12,643 nucleotides of DNA from JABWAJ01 sp046153985 (GTDB lineage: Bacteria; Bacteroidota; Bacteroidia; Chitinophagales; Saprospiraceae). Position numbers and translations under genes: made by a program. Location: positions 1-12,643 of the forward strand of contig JBJXFD010000461.1 in assembly GCA_046153985.1 (NCBI GenBank), read 5' to 3'. The notes beneath the pieces were generated by a model. The model was not told where the DNA came from and did not search any database. It worked only from the letters and a program-made list of their open reading frames with translations. This document shows positions 1 through 7,081 of this stretch, piece by piece (position 1 is the stretch's first letter; each line of letters begins with the position of its first letter).

Positions 1-10
1 ACACACCAAT

Positions 11-1216
11 CTACCACGCAGGTAAAGTCAGGCTAAGCGCCAGAGAACCGTCTGTGTCCTGCCCAACGATGCTGCTGCTTTGTTCGCAAACATCATCGTA
101 AGAAAAAGCATAACAGGCTTGCACACCGTTGAGCACGAGGCTATTGCTGTGTAAAATTTGCGCGTAATAGTGAACGGGGGCATTGGGATTCGTATAGTAT
201 TGGCTTGCCAGATTGCACCAGCTATCCCCCATTTGGTTGTTGGGCAGCGTATCCATGACGGTACGGTTGATGGCTGCTGCGATGTATTTCTGGATATTCA
301 ACTGGGTCGCGTTTCCAAATGCCATGGAATTCCGGCAGCCCAAAACATCTAAGGAGGTAATGGCGGGCGGGTTTGTACTACCCGAACCCAAGCCGGGGAT
401 GGTGCAGACGGTAGCCCCGGTGTTGTCCGTAAAATTAAAATTGTTGGCCCCGTCTACCTGGCCGGTATAAATACTGCCGCTGATGTCGAGGATGAGGGCT
501 TTTGAGCTATATTGAGTCCAGAGCGCCTGAATATACGCATCAAAAAATGTTGTGAAATATTGGAGGACGGGACCGCTGACAATGCCGGAAAAAACATCGG
601 CGGGTGAAATGATGCGCAAATCCGTCGAATAGGTATTGGAAGTATCCTGAATAATCAAACCTTTAAAGTTGGGATCTTTGCAGGCAGCTATTGCATTAAA
701 AATAGCGGATCGGGTAGCGGAATAACCCACGGCTAAACCGGTAGTCAGATTCCCTCCGGATAAATTTGCCAAAATGGGAACGCTGATGAAATCAACGCTG
801 CCGGTATTGAAATTCAATTGGTTGTAAACACTGCCACCAGGCCCGGGAATGAAAGCAAATTCACAAAAGTCAAAGATTGTATCATAGCCGTCAATGCCTG
901 GATTGGTGATGGATGGCGGCGCATATCCCCCGCTTTGTACCTGAATGGGCAGGTAGCTGCCGATGGAAAGATAGATTCGGGCAGAATTGATATACAGGTT
1001 TTTAGGCAGGCTAATGGCCGAACATTGGCTCAATGGATAGGAATAATCAGCATAACCATCGGGGTTGTTATCGCTGGTACTCATCGGGACAAGTGACCCG
1101 TTTCCATTTCCGTCAACAGTGATGTGCGCAAATTGGTTGTTCTGGTTTTGGCCAATAATGGTCCAGTACACTTCCGATGAAGAGAAGCCGGTTTGGTTGT
1201 TAAAAGTGATCTGCAT
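11..1216 (-). CDS. GH64 / thaumatin-like beta-1,3-glucanase family protein
   Basis: Encodes 401 aa resembling the GH64-thaumatin-like superfamily, whose members cleave beta-1,3-glucans (laminaripentaose-producing enzymes) or bind polysaccharide. Visible support: the N-terminus runs straight into a beta-rich stretch (ITFNNQTG, then VYWTIIGQN). An acidic pair in the right order follows: E119 in FDFCEF and D142 in SVDFISVPI, candidates for the GH64 catalytic Glu and Asp. The C-terminus has FSYDDVCEQ (about 371-379), like the thaumatin-type FxYDD segment. I chose the ATG at 1216 because the longer frame back to 1411 adds 65 residues of non-family-like sequence. No Shine-Dalgarno site is seen. There is no signal peptide on either start, which is unusual for an extracellular glucanase. 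The codon use is less G/C-rich than in the genes right of 5700. The family call is from pattern memory, so substrate and activity are inference. Confidence 0.6.
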   Translation of the reverse strand: MQITFNNQTGFSSSEVYWTIIGQNQNNQFAHITVDGNGNGSLVPMSTSDNNPDGYADYSYPLSQCSAISLPKNLYINSARIYLSIGSYLPIQVQSGGYAPPSITNPGIDGYDTIFDFCEFAFIPGPGGSVYNQLNFNTGSVDFISVPILANLSGGNLTTGLAVGYSATRSAIFNAIAACKDPNFKGLIIQDTSNTYSTDLRIISPADVFSGIVSGPVLQYFTTFFDAYIQALWTQYSSKALILDISGSIYTGQVDGANNFNFTDNTGATVCTIPGLGSGSTNPPAITSLDVLGCRNSMAFGNATQLNIQKYIAAAINRTVMDTLPNNQMGDSWCNLASQYYTNPNAPVHYYAQILHSNSLVLNGVQACYAFSYDDVCEQSSSIVGQDTDGSLALSLTLPAW

Positions 1217-1524
1217 TGTGGTATTTTTTACACACAAGGTAGCACGCTTACCTCCACGAAAACCAGCGCATTTATACGGGAAAATAAAAATGCGTAGAAA
1301 TACGTGGTGGGACTGTGATCCACCAATTGTAGCGCTGGATGCATGGACGATGATAGCGAATGGAAAGTAAGCTTTACCGCCGACCTGATGCATTGGACAG
1401 GCATTGGCCACCTAAGAAAAAAACAGACTAAATTGGTTCATAAAAGGAAATCATAAGACTGGCTGGCCGCGACGGACTGCAAATCCACGTAAGCAGAGCC
1501 GTATTTTATGATAAGAATTGGAAT
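1217..1524. other. Intergenic region, no gene seen
   Basis: About 300 bases between the GH64-like gene and the left edge of the A/T-rich island. No convincing ORF lies here in any frame. On the minus strand, a weak TAnnTTTG-like box (TACCTTGT, near 1235-1242) lies just upstream of the GH64-like start and could be its promoter. The segment around 1463-1500 contains a tRNA-Cys-like anticodon word but does not fold as a tRNA. Confidence 0.4.
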
Positions 1525-1560
1525 GCTATGGGCGAGCGTACACACCTGCAGTGAAAACAG
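1525..1560 (+). repeat. Left copy of degenerate direct repeat at island edge
   Basis: GCTATGGGC at 1525-1533, followed by CTG and GTGAAAACAG up to 1560. It matches the right edge (5472-5499) at 8 of 9 bases in the first block and again at the AAAAC block, in the same orientation, with a diverged middle. Only short blocks match, so chance cannot be excluded. Confidence 0.3.
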
Positions 1561-1568
1561 TTGTGTGT
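1540..1568 (-). terminator. Bulged hairpin at the end of the DUF262 operon
   Basis: ACACACCTG (1540-1548) pairs with CAG plus GTGTGT (1558-1560 and 1563-1568), leaving an unpaired TT bulge (1561-1562) and a 9-base loop. The arm reaches the stop codon of the downstream DUF262 gene. There is no T-run, so it would be an atypical intrinsic terminator. A stem with extrahelical bases just after a gene is also a feature of integron attC sites, but the attC core motifs are not convincing here. Confidence 0.35.
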
Positions 1569-3601
1569 TATACACTGGCAATTTCGTCAATTAGTTTTAT
1601 TATCTCATTTAATCTTCTTTCATCAGTTAAAGTGCTTTTCATAAAATCCAAAATTCTTCCATTATAACCATCACGCACATATCTTGTAATGTTATAGAAT
1701 ATTTTGGACTCTTCAAAGAACTCTATATCATTTTTCCAAGTATATCTGTTGTCCTCAGCAATGTAGCTTCCATATTCCCAAATTTTATTATCTGAATAAA
1801 AATCAAAAGCAATAAGTATTTTAATTTGATTAATAAAGCCAGATGCTTTTTTTATTGTTTCTATATTATTGTAATTGTTAGCTATAAAATATTTATGAAT
1901 TTTGTTTTTTATTATTTCCATTACAAAGTCAAAGTCTTTATCATGCATATCAGTCAACAATTGCATCAAATACTTACCCTTTTCATTTCTAATCAAAGAA
2001 TTCCAATCATGACAGTTATAATTACTGTAGTAATATGGCGTTTCTTGTGACCAAGTATTCCCATAATAAATTAATGATTTTGAGATGTATTTATAATTAG
2101 ACCTTTTATTAAACAATACATTAAATGCTTTCCAAGACTTTAAAAAACTAATATAATTAAATGTGTCGATTTCTTCATTATAATACTTCATTAACAGGAA
2201 TGAAATTTCACCACTAAAGATGTTATGGTCTTCAATTTCCCAAAATAGAACCTCTATATCTTCACGATTCGTCTGGATAGGTGGATTCTTATATATCTTT
2301 AGTTTGATAATTTCTTCATTGTCTAACAGTATGGTTTTTTCTTTATGAAAATTAATTAAATCACAAATGTCATATTTCTCTTTCCGATCTTCCGCAAAAT
2401 CAGACATTAATTTTATTGCAATAATTAATTGATTGCGAATATCCTTGCTTACATTATTTTTTCTAGAAATATTATACAGAAAACGATTAATGCGATAAAT
2501 GTTTTTTTCATCATAATGAGTAATTAAAGAAATGAATGCAATAAATGGGAGAATTCTGAAATAATCTATTTGCCGTCTATCTGTCTTAATAAAATAGTTG
2601 TAACCTTCTTTTTTGTTGTAAAAAGCTGATAAATTTCTATCTTCTACTATGTATTTGTATGCATTAAAGTACTTTTCAATCGCACTTAATTCAGGTAGAA
2701 GATGAAAATCGAGACTTTCATTCGATGTTACAAATTGATTTACTTGAGTTGGAGTGTACTTGCCTTTACTCATAGTAATAATTTGAACAATCCGTAGGAA
2801 TTCATTAAAACCATTATCAGAATCAGGGTTATCCAAACGATGTACCCAAAAAAAATCTTGCCATGCTTCCCATTTTCTGCCCCAGCTTTCTTTATCCTCT
2901 ACACCAATTAATTTAGAAAGAAATTTTGCTTTTAATGTTTCATTTTCAACTAAATCTCTTCCTCTTGAATTCATATATATGTAAAGTTCTTCACCTTGTC
3001 TTCCATTTTCTATATCAAAATATGAAAACTGAATATCTTCTTCTACAAATGCTAAAAAACGAGAGAGTTTTTCAACTTCAATTCCTACAAGCCAATTATA
3101 AATTACAATAAAGTTAGTAACAATGTTAGAAATGGTAATATCGTTTTGATAATTTGTGTGAAACCAAATCTGTTCTCTTATAACATTACCATCAAGAGCT
3201 AAGCTTTTGTTCTTAATAAGAAAATTGACAAAATCTATTAGGAAATCATGTGTAGCCTGTCGGACTTTATAATCAAGTTTTAATTTCTCATTTTTAATCA
3301 AATGTTCAGGAAATTCTTTATTTAACTTAAAATATAAAGCAATTAATAATAAAAAAACAGTAGTAATTCGTTGCTGCCCGTCAATTAAAAAGTATTTATA
3401 TACATATTCTTTGTCATTGTATGCATAAATAAAACCTAAATATGGAATATCGTTATTCTCGAACCCATCTTTTATTGAATTCAACAGATCATTTACGTCT
3501 GATTCAGACCATACATAATCACGTTGGATTTCGGGTACTATGAGCTGTTCTAGATTTTGAAAATCAAGTATATCTAATATTGAATATCTTCCAGTTTTCA
3601 T
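1568..3601 (-). CDS. DUF262 (GmrS-like/ParB-like) protein, HNH-less partner
   Basis: Encodes 677 aa. The N-terminal third is a clear DUF262 domain: IQRDYVW (25-31), IDGQQRITT (73-81), and MNSRGRDLVENETLKAKFL (210-228), the usual N-S/x-R-G then K-A motif. DUF262 is the GmrS-like domain of type IV modification-dependent restriction enzymes; its DGQQR segment is linked to nucleotide binding and hydrolysis. The rest (about 230-677) is rich in Lys, Asn, Tyr and Ile. It lacks the EHIxPQ and GNLxLL signatures of DUF1524, so no nuclease centre is visible. A segment EIEDHNIFSGEI (455-466) stands out and may be a conserved feature of this subfamily. The gene follows the DUF262-DUF1524 gene by 6 bp, so the two are almost surely co-transcribed. 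It probably acts as sensor, regulator or second subunit of a two-protein defence system; that role is inference. No Shine-Dalgarno site precedes the start. Confidence 0.85.
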   Translation of the reverse strand: MKTGRYSILDILDFQNLEQLIVPEIQRDYVWSESDVNDLLNSIKDGFENNDIPYLGFIYAYNDKEYVYKYFLIDGQQRITTVFLLLIALYFKLNKEFPEHLIKNEKLKLDYKVRQATHDFLIDFVNFLIKNKSLALDGNVIREQIWFHTNYQNDITISNIVTNFIVIYNWLVGIEVEKLSRFLAFVEEDIQFSYFDIENGRQGEELYIYMNSRGRDLVENETLKAKFLSKLIGVEDKESWGRKWEAWQDFFWVHRLDNPDSDNGFNEFLRIVQIITMSKGKYTPTQVNQFVTSNESLDFHLLPELSAIEKYFNAYKYIVEDRNLSAFYNKKEGYNYFIKTDRRQIDYFRILPFIAFISLITHYDEKNIYRINRFLYNISRKNNVSKDIRNQLIIAIKLMSDFAEDRKEKYDICDLINFHKEKTILLDNEEIIKLKIYKNPPIQTNREDIEVLFWEIEDHNIFSGEISFLLMKYYNEEIDTFNYISFLKSWKAFNVLFNKRSNYKYISKSLIYYGNTWSQETPYYYSNYNCHDWNSLIRNEKGKYLMQLLTDMHDKDFDFVMEIIKNKIHKYFIANNYNNIETIKKASGFINQIKILIAFDFYSDNKIWEYGSYIAEDNRYTWKNDIEFFEESKIFYNITRYVRDGYNGRILDFMKSTLTDERRLNEIIKLIDEIASV

Positions 3602-3607
3602 AAAATT

Positions 3608-5434
3608 TCATTCTTTAATTAAATAATTAAAAAATTCTTCCATTTTCGTATTAATGTAATCTTCATGTTCTATGATATCACCTTTAGACCAACCATGTAA
3701 ACTGGTTTTATTTTTAATAATAAGTTTGCTAAATATATCATACGTGTGGAATGGGACAAATTTCCCATTACTTACTTTTTCTACGATTATATTTCTCTTT
3801 TTGTCAAAAAAACTATTTGATAAGCTTGAGTTCATTCCAAGTTCTAGCAATGAAAGGTTTCCTACTTTATGTAATTCTTTTGTATTATTTATAAACAAAT
3901 ATCTCAGAGCGAGTTTTTCATCGTCCTTTACAACGCATTGGTTTTCTGCACTTTTAATCTTATTAAATAAATTGACAATTTTATTTTTCTCGTTTTCATC
4001 TTCAGTATTTAAGTCTTCTCTATTAATATTAAGCGGTAAAAGCTCTTTTAAAATATTCAAGTCTTCTTTTTTGAAATAATTTGTATTTTTAAAATCATCT
4101 GGGTTTTGTGGAAAAATATGTTCAATACTCCAATTGCCCTTTTTAATTAACTCGAAGTCATATTTTTTTTGTTTTCTTCCATTTATCGGTAAAAATTTTA
4201 TTAAATCTAAAATGAGAAATAAATTAAATAATGCAGCCTTTGAATCATGATAATTTAGTTCATTGAGTTTACGTTCCTGCTCATTATATGGAATTTCTTT
4301 TTTAATAAATCCTTTTAATTTATTAATAATTTCGGATCTTGTCGTTAGCGCTTCAAAGTGCTCCCAAAGGCTGTAAAGATTGTGTGAATTCTTTGAGTGA
4401 ATTAAAAAGCCTAATAGGTTATGAATCTCAGGTATATTGAACCAGTCATTTAAGATTTGCTTGGTTGAGTATATTTTATCAAAAATGTTTTTTGATTTTT
4501 TTTCTTCTTGATATTTTTTAAAAAGGAAAGTGAAAATAGGGTTTTCTATTCCGGATTCTTTAACTTTTGGAAATGCTAATTTAATTATCCAAGCTATCCC
4601 ACTTTCGTTTGGTTGAAAAAAAGAAGTAATTTCACTTCTAAGTGCCCATTGAGATATTTCATCCCACTGTCGTCCTAATGTAGTTCGTACTTCGTTTATT
4701 TCATTTTCTGTTAAACGATATTGTTCGTTCTTATTGTCTAAAGGAATTTTCGTTATTAGGAGCCCTTTTACTAAATCTTCATCCTTTAATTTTACTCCTT
4801 TGTTTACATTGACAAAAATCTTTTCACTATTCATGTCATCGTCAAGAATATTAACAATAATTTGAACTTTTTCAGAAACATATTTATAGAAGTCAACTAT
4901 ATTTTGATTTTCTTTGATGTTAATTAAAAAATCATTTATAGATTTAGTTGCATGAAAAATATAAAAAACATCTTGATTATTGTGAGATGGATTTTGAGAA
5001 GAAAAGGCATTCCAATTTTCCGACATTATAATAGCATTTATGTCATCATAAATAAACTCTTCTATGAAATTTTTCCTAATTTGGTAATTTAATTTTTTTT
5101 CTACAAAGTTGTTATCAAGAATAGAAACTTCTTTAATTGAGAAAAACAAACTAAATAAAATCGTAAGTGTTGTTAGCCTTTGCTGGCCATCAATTACTTC
5201 AAATACATTATTTGTTTCCTTTAAAGTGATAAATTGCAAGTAATACCTTTCGGATGAATTCTGATAAGCTAAAAGCAAATCATTCATTAATACTTTTACT
5301 TGACTATTTTCATTTATAGACGTCCATTTATAACCTCTCTGATAGGTAGGAATTAAAAAATTATCTTTATTGGCGTCATCTAATAACTTAGTAAAAATAC
5401 CTTTTACTGAATATATGATTTTGATTTTTGCCAT
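3608..5434 (-). CDS. GmrSD-like DUF262-DUF1524 (HNH) restriction endonuclease
   Basis: Encodes 608 aa with both halves of a fused GmrSD protein. The N-terminal DUF262 domain shows YQRGYKW (31-37), IDGQQRLTT (81-89) and VNVNKGVKLKDEDLVKG (208-224). The C-terminal DUF1524 domain shows SIEHIFPQNP (436-445), the HNH-type EHIxPQ motif with H439, and VGNLSLLELGMNSSLSN (524-540) followed by FFDKKRN (542-548). Length and domain order fit the single-chain family, which includes type IV enzymes that cut DNA with modified cytosines and SspE-like nucleases guarding phosphorothioate systems. No modification (dnd/ssp) genes are in view, so a modification-dependent or phage-DNA target is inference. It is the first gene of a two-gene operon with the HNH-less DUF262 gene. 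The strong A/T bias against the right-hand neighbours suggests transfer. Confidence 0.9.
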   Translation of the reverse strand: MAKIKIIYSVKGIFTKLLDDANKDNFLIPTYQRGYKWTSINENSQVKVLMNDLLLAYQNSSERYYLQFITLKETNNVFEVIDGQQRLTTLTILFSLFFSIKEVSILDNNFVEKKLNYQIRKNFIEEFIYDDINAIIMSENWNAFSSQNPSHNNQDVFYIFHATKSINDFLINIKENQNIVDFYKYVSEKVQIIVNILDDDMNSEKIFVNVNKGVKLKDEDLVKGLLITKIPLDNKNEQYRLTENEINEVRTTLGRQWDEISQWALRSEITSFFQPNESGIAWIIKLAFPKVKESGIENPIFTFLFKKYQEEKKSKNIFDKIYSTKQILNDWFNIPEIHNLLGFLIHSKNSHNLYSLWEHFEALTTRSEIINKLKGFIKKEIPYNEQERKLNELNYHDSKAALFNLFLILDLIKFLPINGRKQKKYDFELIKKGNWSIEHIFPQNPDDFKNTNYFKKEDLNILKELLPLNINREDLNTEDENEKNKIVNLFNKIKSAENQCVVKDDEKLALRYLFINNTKELHKVGNLSLLELGMNSSLSNSFFDKKRNIIVEKVSNGKFVPFHTYDIFSKLIIKNKTSLHGWSKGDIIEHEDYINTKMEEFFNYLIKE

Positions 5435-5471
5435 GTTATTTTATTTTTTTGCTTGCGAATAACGGGCTTTG

Positions 5472-5499
5472 GCTATGAGCAGACTGGCATTAAAAACTG
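5472..5499 (+). repeat. Right copy of degenerate direct repeat at island edge
   Basis: GCTATGAGC at 5472-5480, then an AAAAACTG block ending at 5499. It has the same orientation and block order as 1525-1560. It is preceded by TAACGGGCTTTG (5460-5471 region), a word I associate with intergenic repeats of Bacteroidota accessory regions, though this cannot be verified here. Confidence 0.3.
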
Positions 5500-5534
5500 A
5501 CTCACTGTCTACCAAGACTTAGAGCATGTTTATA

Positions 5535-5561
5535 CAAAGATAATTTTTTCATAACTCCAAA
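5535..5561 (-). promoter_or_regulatory. Candidate Bacteroidota-type promoter of the DUF262 operon
   Basis: On the minus strand TATCTTTG (5535-5542) is a perfect match to the Bacteroidota -7 box TAnnTTTG, and a TTTG (5558-5561) lies upstream as a possible -33 box. The 15-base spacing is shorter than the usual 17-23. It would give a leader of about 90-95 bases containing the right direct repeat. Confidence 0.35.
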
Positions 5562-5713
5562 TCATTAATAGGGCTCTAATTTTTCCAAATCCCTCCCCCC
5601 TTCGTCATCTCATCTCTTACCGTCCATCCAAAGAATCATACGGAACAACTCAAATAATGTTACACCAAAACCTCCCCCAATTCCCTACCTTTATCACCAA
5701 AAAAAACGAAACA

Positions 5714-6931
5714 ATGGACTTCCACCACACACCCAAAACCCTCACCCTCCTCCGCGCCCTCCAGCAATTCATGGACGCGCACATCTTCCCTTTAGAAGCG
5801 GAACTCCTCCAGGCCGCCCACGAAGCCGGCGCCGACTGGAAAACCTGGCAATTGGATCCCCGCATCGAAGCGCTGAAGGAAAAAGCCCGCGCGGAGGGCC
5901 TCTGGAACCTCTTCCTGCCGGAAATCAGCGGACTGAGCAACGCCGAATACGCGCCGCTGGCAGAACTAACCGGACAATCGCTGATCGCACCGGAGGTGTT
6001 CAACTGCAACGCGCCGGACACGGGCAATATGGAAGTCATCTGGAAATACGGCAGCGAAGCGCAAAAAGAACAATGGCTGACGCCGTTGCTGGCCGGCGAA
6101 ATCCGCTCGGCGTTTTGCATGACCGAACCCGATGTGGCTTCCAGCGACGCCACCAACATGCAGGCCACCATTACCGAAGCCGGCGACGACATTGTGCTGA
6201 GCGGCAAAAAATGGTGGAGCACGGGCATCGGCCACCCGAATTGCAAAGTGGCCATTTTCATGGGCTTGTCCGACCCCACGGCGCACAAATACCAGCAACA
6301 CACCATGGTGCTCGTGCCGTTGGATGCGCCGGGGGTGACCATTACGCGCATGTTGCCGGTGTTCGGGGCTTTCGACGCGCCATACGGGCACGGCGAAGTG
6401 CATTTCGAAAACGTGCGCCTGCCCAAAAGCAGCGTGATTGCGGGCATGGGCAAGGGTTTTGAAATCGCGCAGGGCCGACTGGGGCCGGGCCGGGTACACC
6501 ACTGCATGCGGCTGATCGGCGCTGCAGAACGGGCCTTGAAACTAATGATCGAACGTGGGATGTCGCGGGTCGCATTCGGGAAACCGCTCGTCAACCTCGG
6601 CGGCAACCGCGACCTCATCGCCAATGCGCGCATGGACATCGAAATGGCGCGCCTGCTGGTGCTGAAAACCGCCTGGCTGCTCGACACCCAGGGCGTGTTG
6701 GGCGCGCTGAGCGAAGTGGCGCAAATCAAAGTCGTGGCGCCCAATGTCGCCTGCCGCATCATAGACCAGGCCATGCAACTGCACGGCGGCCAGGGTCTGA
6801 GCAACGATACGCCGCTGGCGGCCATGTATGCTTATGCGCGGATTCTGAGGTTGGCCGACGGGCCGGATGAAGTGCATCGGGGCGTGGTGGCGAAATTAGA
6901 GATAAGGAAGTATGAGGATTTGAAGCGTTGA
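5714..6931 (+). CDS. Acyl-CoA dehydrogenase, ACAD10/11-like
   Basis: Encodes 405 aa of an FAD-dependent acyl-CoA dehydrogenase, which oxidises acyl-CoA thioesters in the cytoplasm and passes electrons to an electron-transfer flavoprotein. Signatures: FCMTEPDVASSD (134-145), the acyl-CoA/FAD-binding segment; GKKWWSTG (164-171); LGPGRVHHC (256-264); QLHGGQGLS (355-363); and LADGPDEVH (380-388) near the C-terminus. The GPDEVH ending and the TEPDVASSDATN form point to the ACAD10/11-like subgroup, which includes enzymes acting on 4-hydroxyacyl-CoAs or branched substrates. I chose the ATG at 5714, not the upstream ATG at 5657, because the protein then begins MDFHHTPKT as in the family and a promoter-like box lies between the two. 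No phosphotransferase (APH-like) partner or other beta-oxidation gene is next to it. The substrate is unknown. Confidence 0.93.
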   Translation: MDFHHTPKTLTLLRALQQFMDAHIFPLEAELLQAAHEAGADWKTWQLDPRIEALKEKARAEGLWNLFLPEISGLSNAEYAPLAELTGQSLIAPEVFNCNAPDTGNMEVIWKYGSEAQKEQWLTPLLAGEIRSAFCMTEPDVASSDATNMQATITEAGDDIVLSGKKWWSTGIGHPNCKVAIFMGLSDPTAHKYQQHTMVLVPLDAPGVTITRMLPVFGAFDAPYGHGEVHFENVRLPKSSVIAGMGKGFEIAQGRLGPGRVHHCMRLIGAAERALKLMIERGMSRVAFGKPLVNLGGNRDLIANARMDIEMARLLVLKTAWLLDTQGVLGALSEVAQIKVVAPNVACRIIDQAMQLHGGQGLSNDTPLAAMYAYARILRLADGPDEVHRGVVAKLEIRKYEDLKR

Positions 6932-6981
6932 GTATTTGAGTATTTGAGCGTTCAGGACTCCTCGAATACTCGAATACTCAA
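6928..6981. repeat. Long inverted repeat overlapping dehydrogenase stop codon
   Basis: Arms at 6928-6948 and 6961-6981 (21 bases each, 12-base loop) pair at every position, with only two G-U wobbles in RNA form. Each arm is itself made of tandem GAGTATTTGA-type units. The left arm overlaps the TGA of the dehydrogenase. It could form a strong transcript-end hairpin or protect the mRNA 3' end. There is no U-run after it. Confidence 0.8.
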
Positions 6982-7054
6982 CTCCTCAAATCCTCAACTC
7001 AAACAGAGAGACAACATTTCAGGACATTTTCCCCAATCTTCTCCCCACGTGTTG

Positions 7055-7062
7055 TACTTTCG
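7055..7062 (+). promoter_or_regulatory. Possible -7 box before the helicase gene
   Basis: TACTTTCG is one base from TAnnTTTG and lies 19 bases before the ATG at 7082. No clear -33 box is seen. Weak, but it agrees with the shortened start. Confidence 0.22.
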
Positions 7063-7081
7063 GCGGACAAACGAAACCCAA

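Larger units (their letters stand above)
1525..5500. mobile_element. Candidate horizontally acquired DUF262 gene island
   Basis: The base composition changes abruptly. The two genes between about 1568 and 5434 are very A/T-rich with many AAA, AAT and ATT codons, while the genes to the right are clearly G/C-rich. Both edges carry a related degenerate word (GCTATGGGC at 1525-1533, GCTATGAGC at 5472-5480) followed by an AAAACwG word. There is no integrase, transposase or complete tRNA in the window, so the transfer mechanism is unknown. Acquisition is inferred from composition and gene content; the exact limits are approximate. Confidence 0.5.
5435..5713. other. Divergent intergenic region at right edge of island
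   Basis: Separates the minus-strand DUF262 operon from the plus-strand dehydrogenase. It holds the right copy of the degenerate direct repeat, a candidate promoter for the DUF262 operon, and a C-rich stretch near 5588-5598. On the plus strand, TACCTTTA (5686-5693) is one base from the Bacteroidota -7 box and lies 20 bases before the ATG at 5714, which favours that start for the dehydrogenase. No small gene is apparent. Confidence 0.4.

Noticed and set aside
1217..1411. 65-residue N-terminal extension of the GH64-like frame
   Set aside because: Its sequence does not look like the family or like a signal peptide, and the ATG at 1216 gives a natural start.
1463..1500. tRNA-Cys-like anticodon word (GGACTGCAAATCC)
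   Set aside because: The anticodon stem pairs at only about three positions, and there is no T-arm, D-arm or acceptor stem around it; not a tRNA and too weak for a tRNA-derived attachment site.
5650..6877. Long minus-strand frames opposite the dehydrogenase
   Set aside because: Antisense shadows of a G/C-rich gene; low-complexity Arg/Ala/Ser/Pro content and no family features.
6944..7081. 46-residue N-terminal extension of the helicase from a TTG start
   Set aside because: It translates the inverted repeat, and SF1 helicases normally begin shortly before the Walker A motif, as from 7082.
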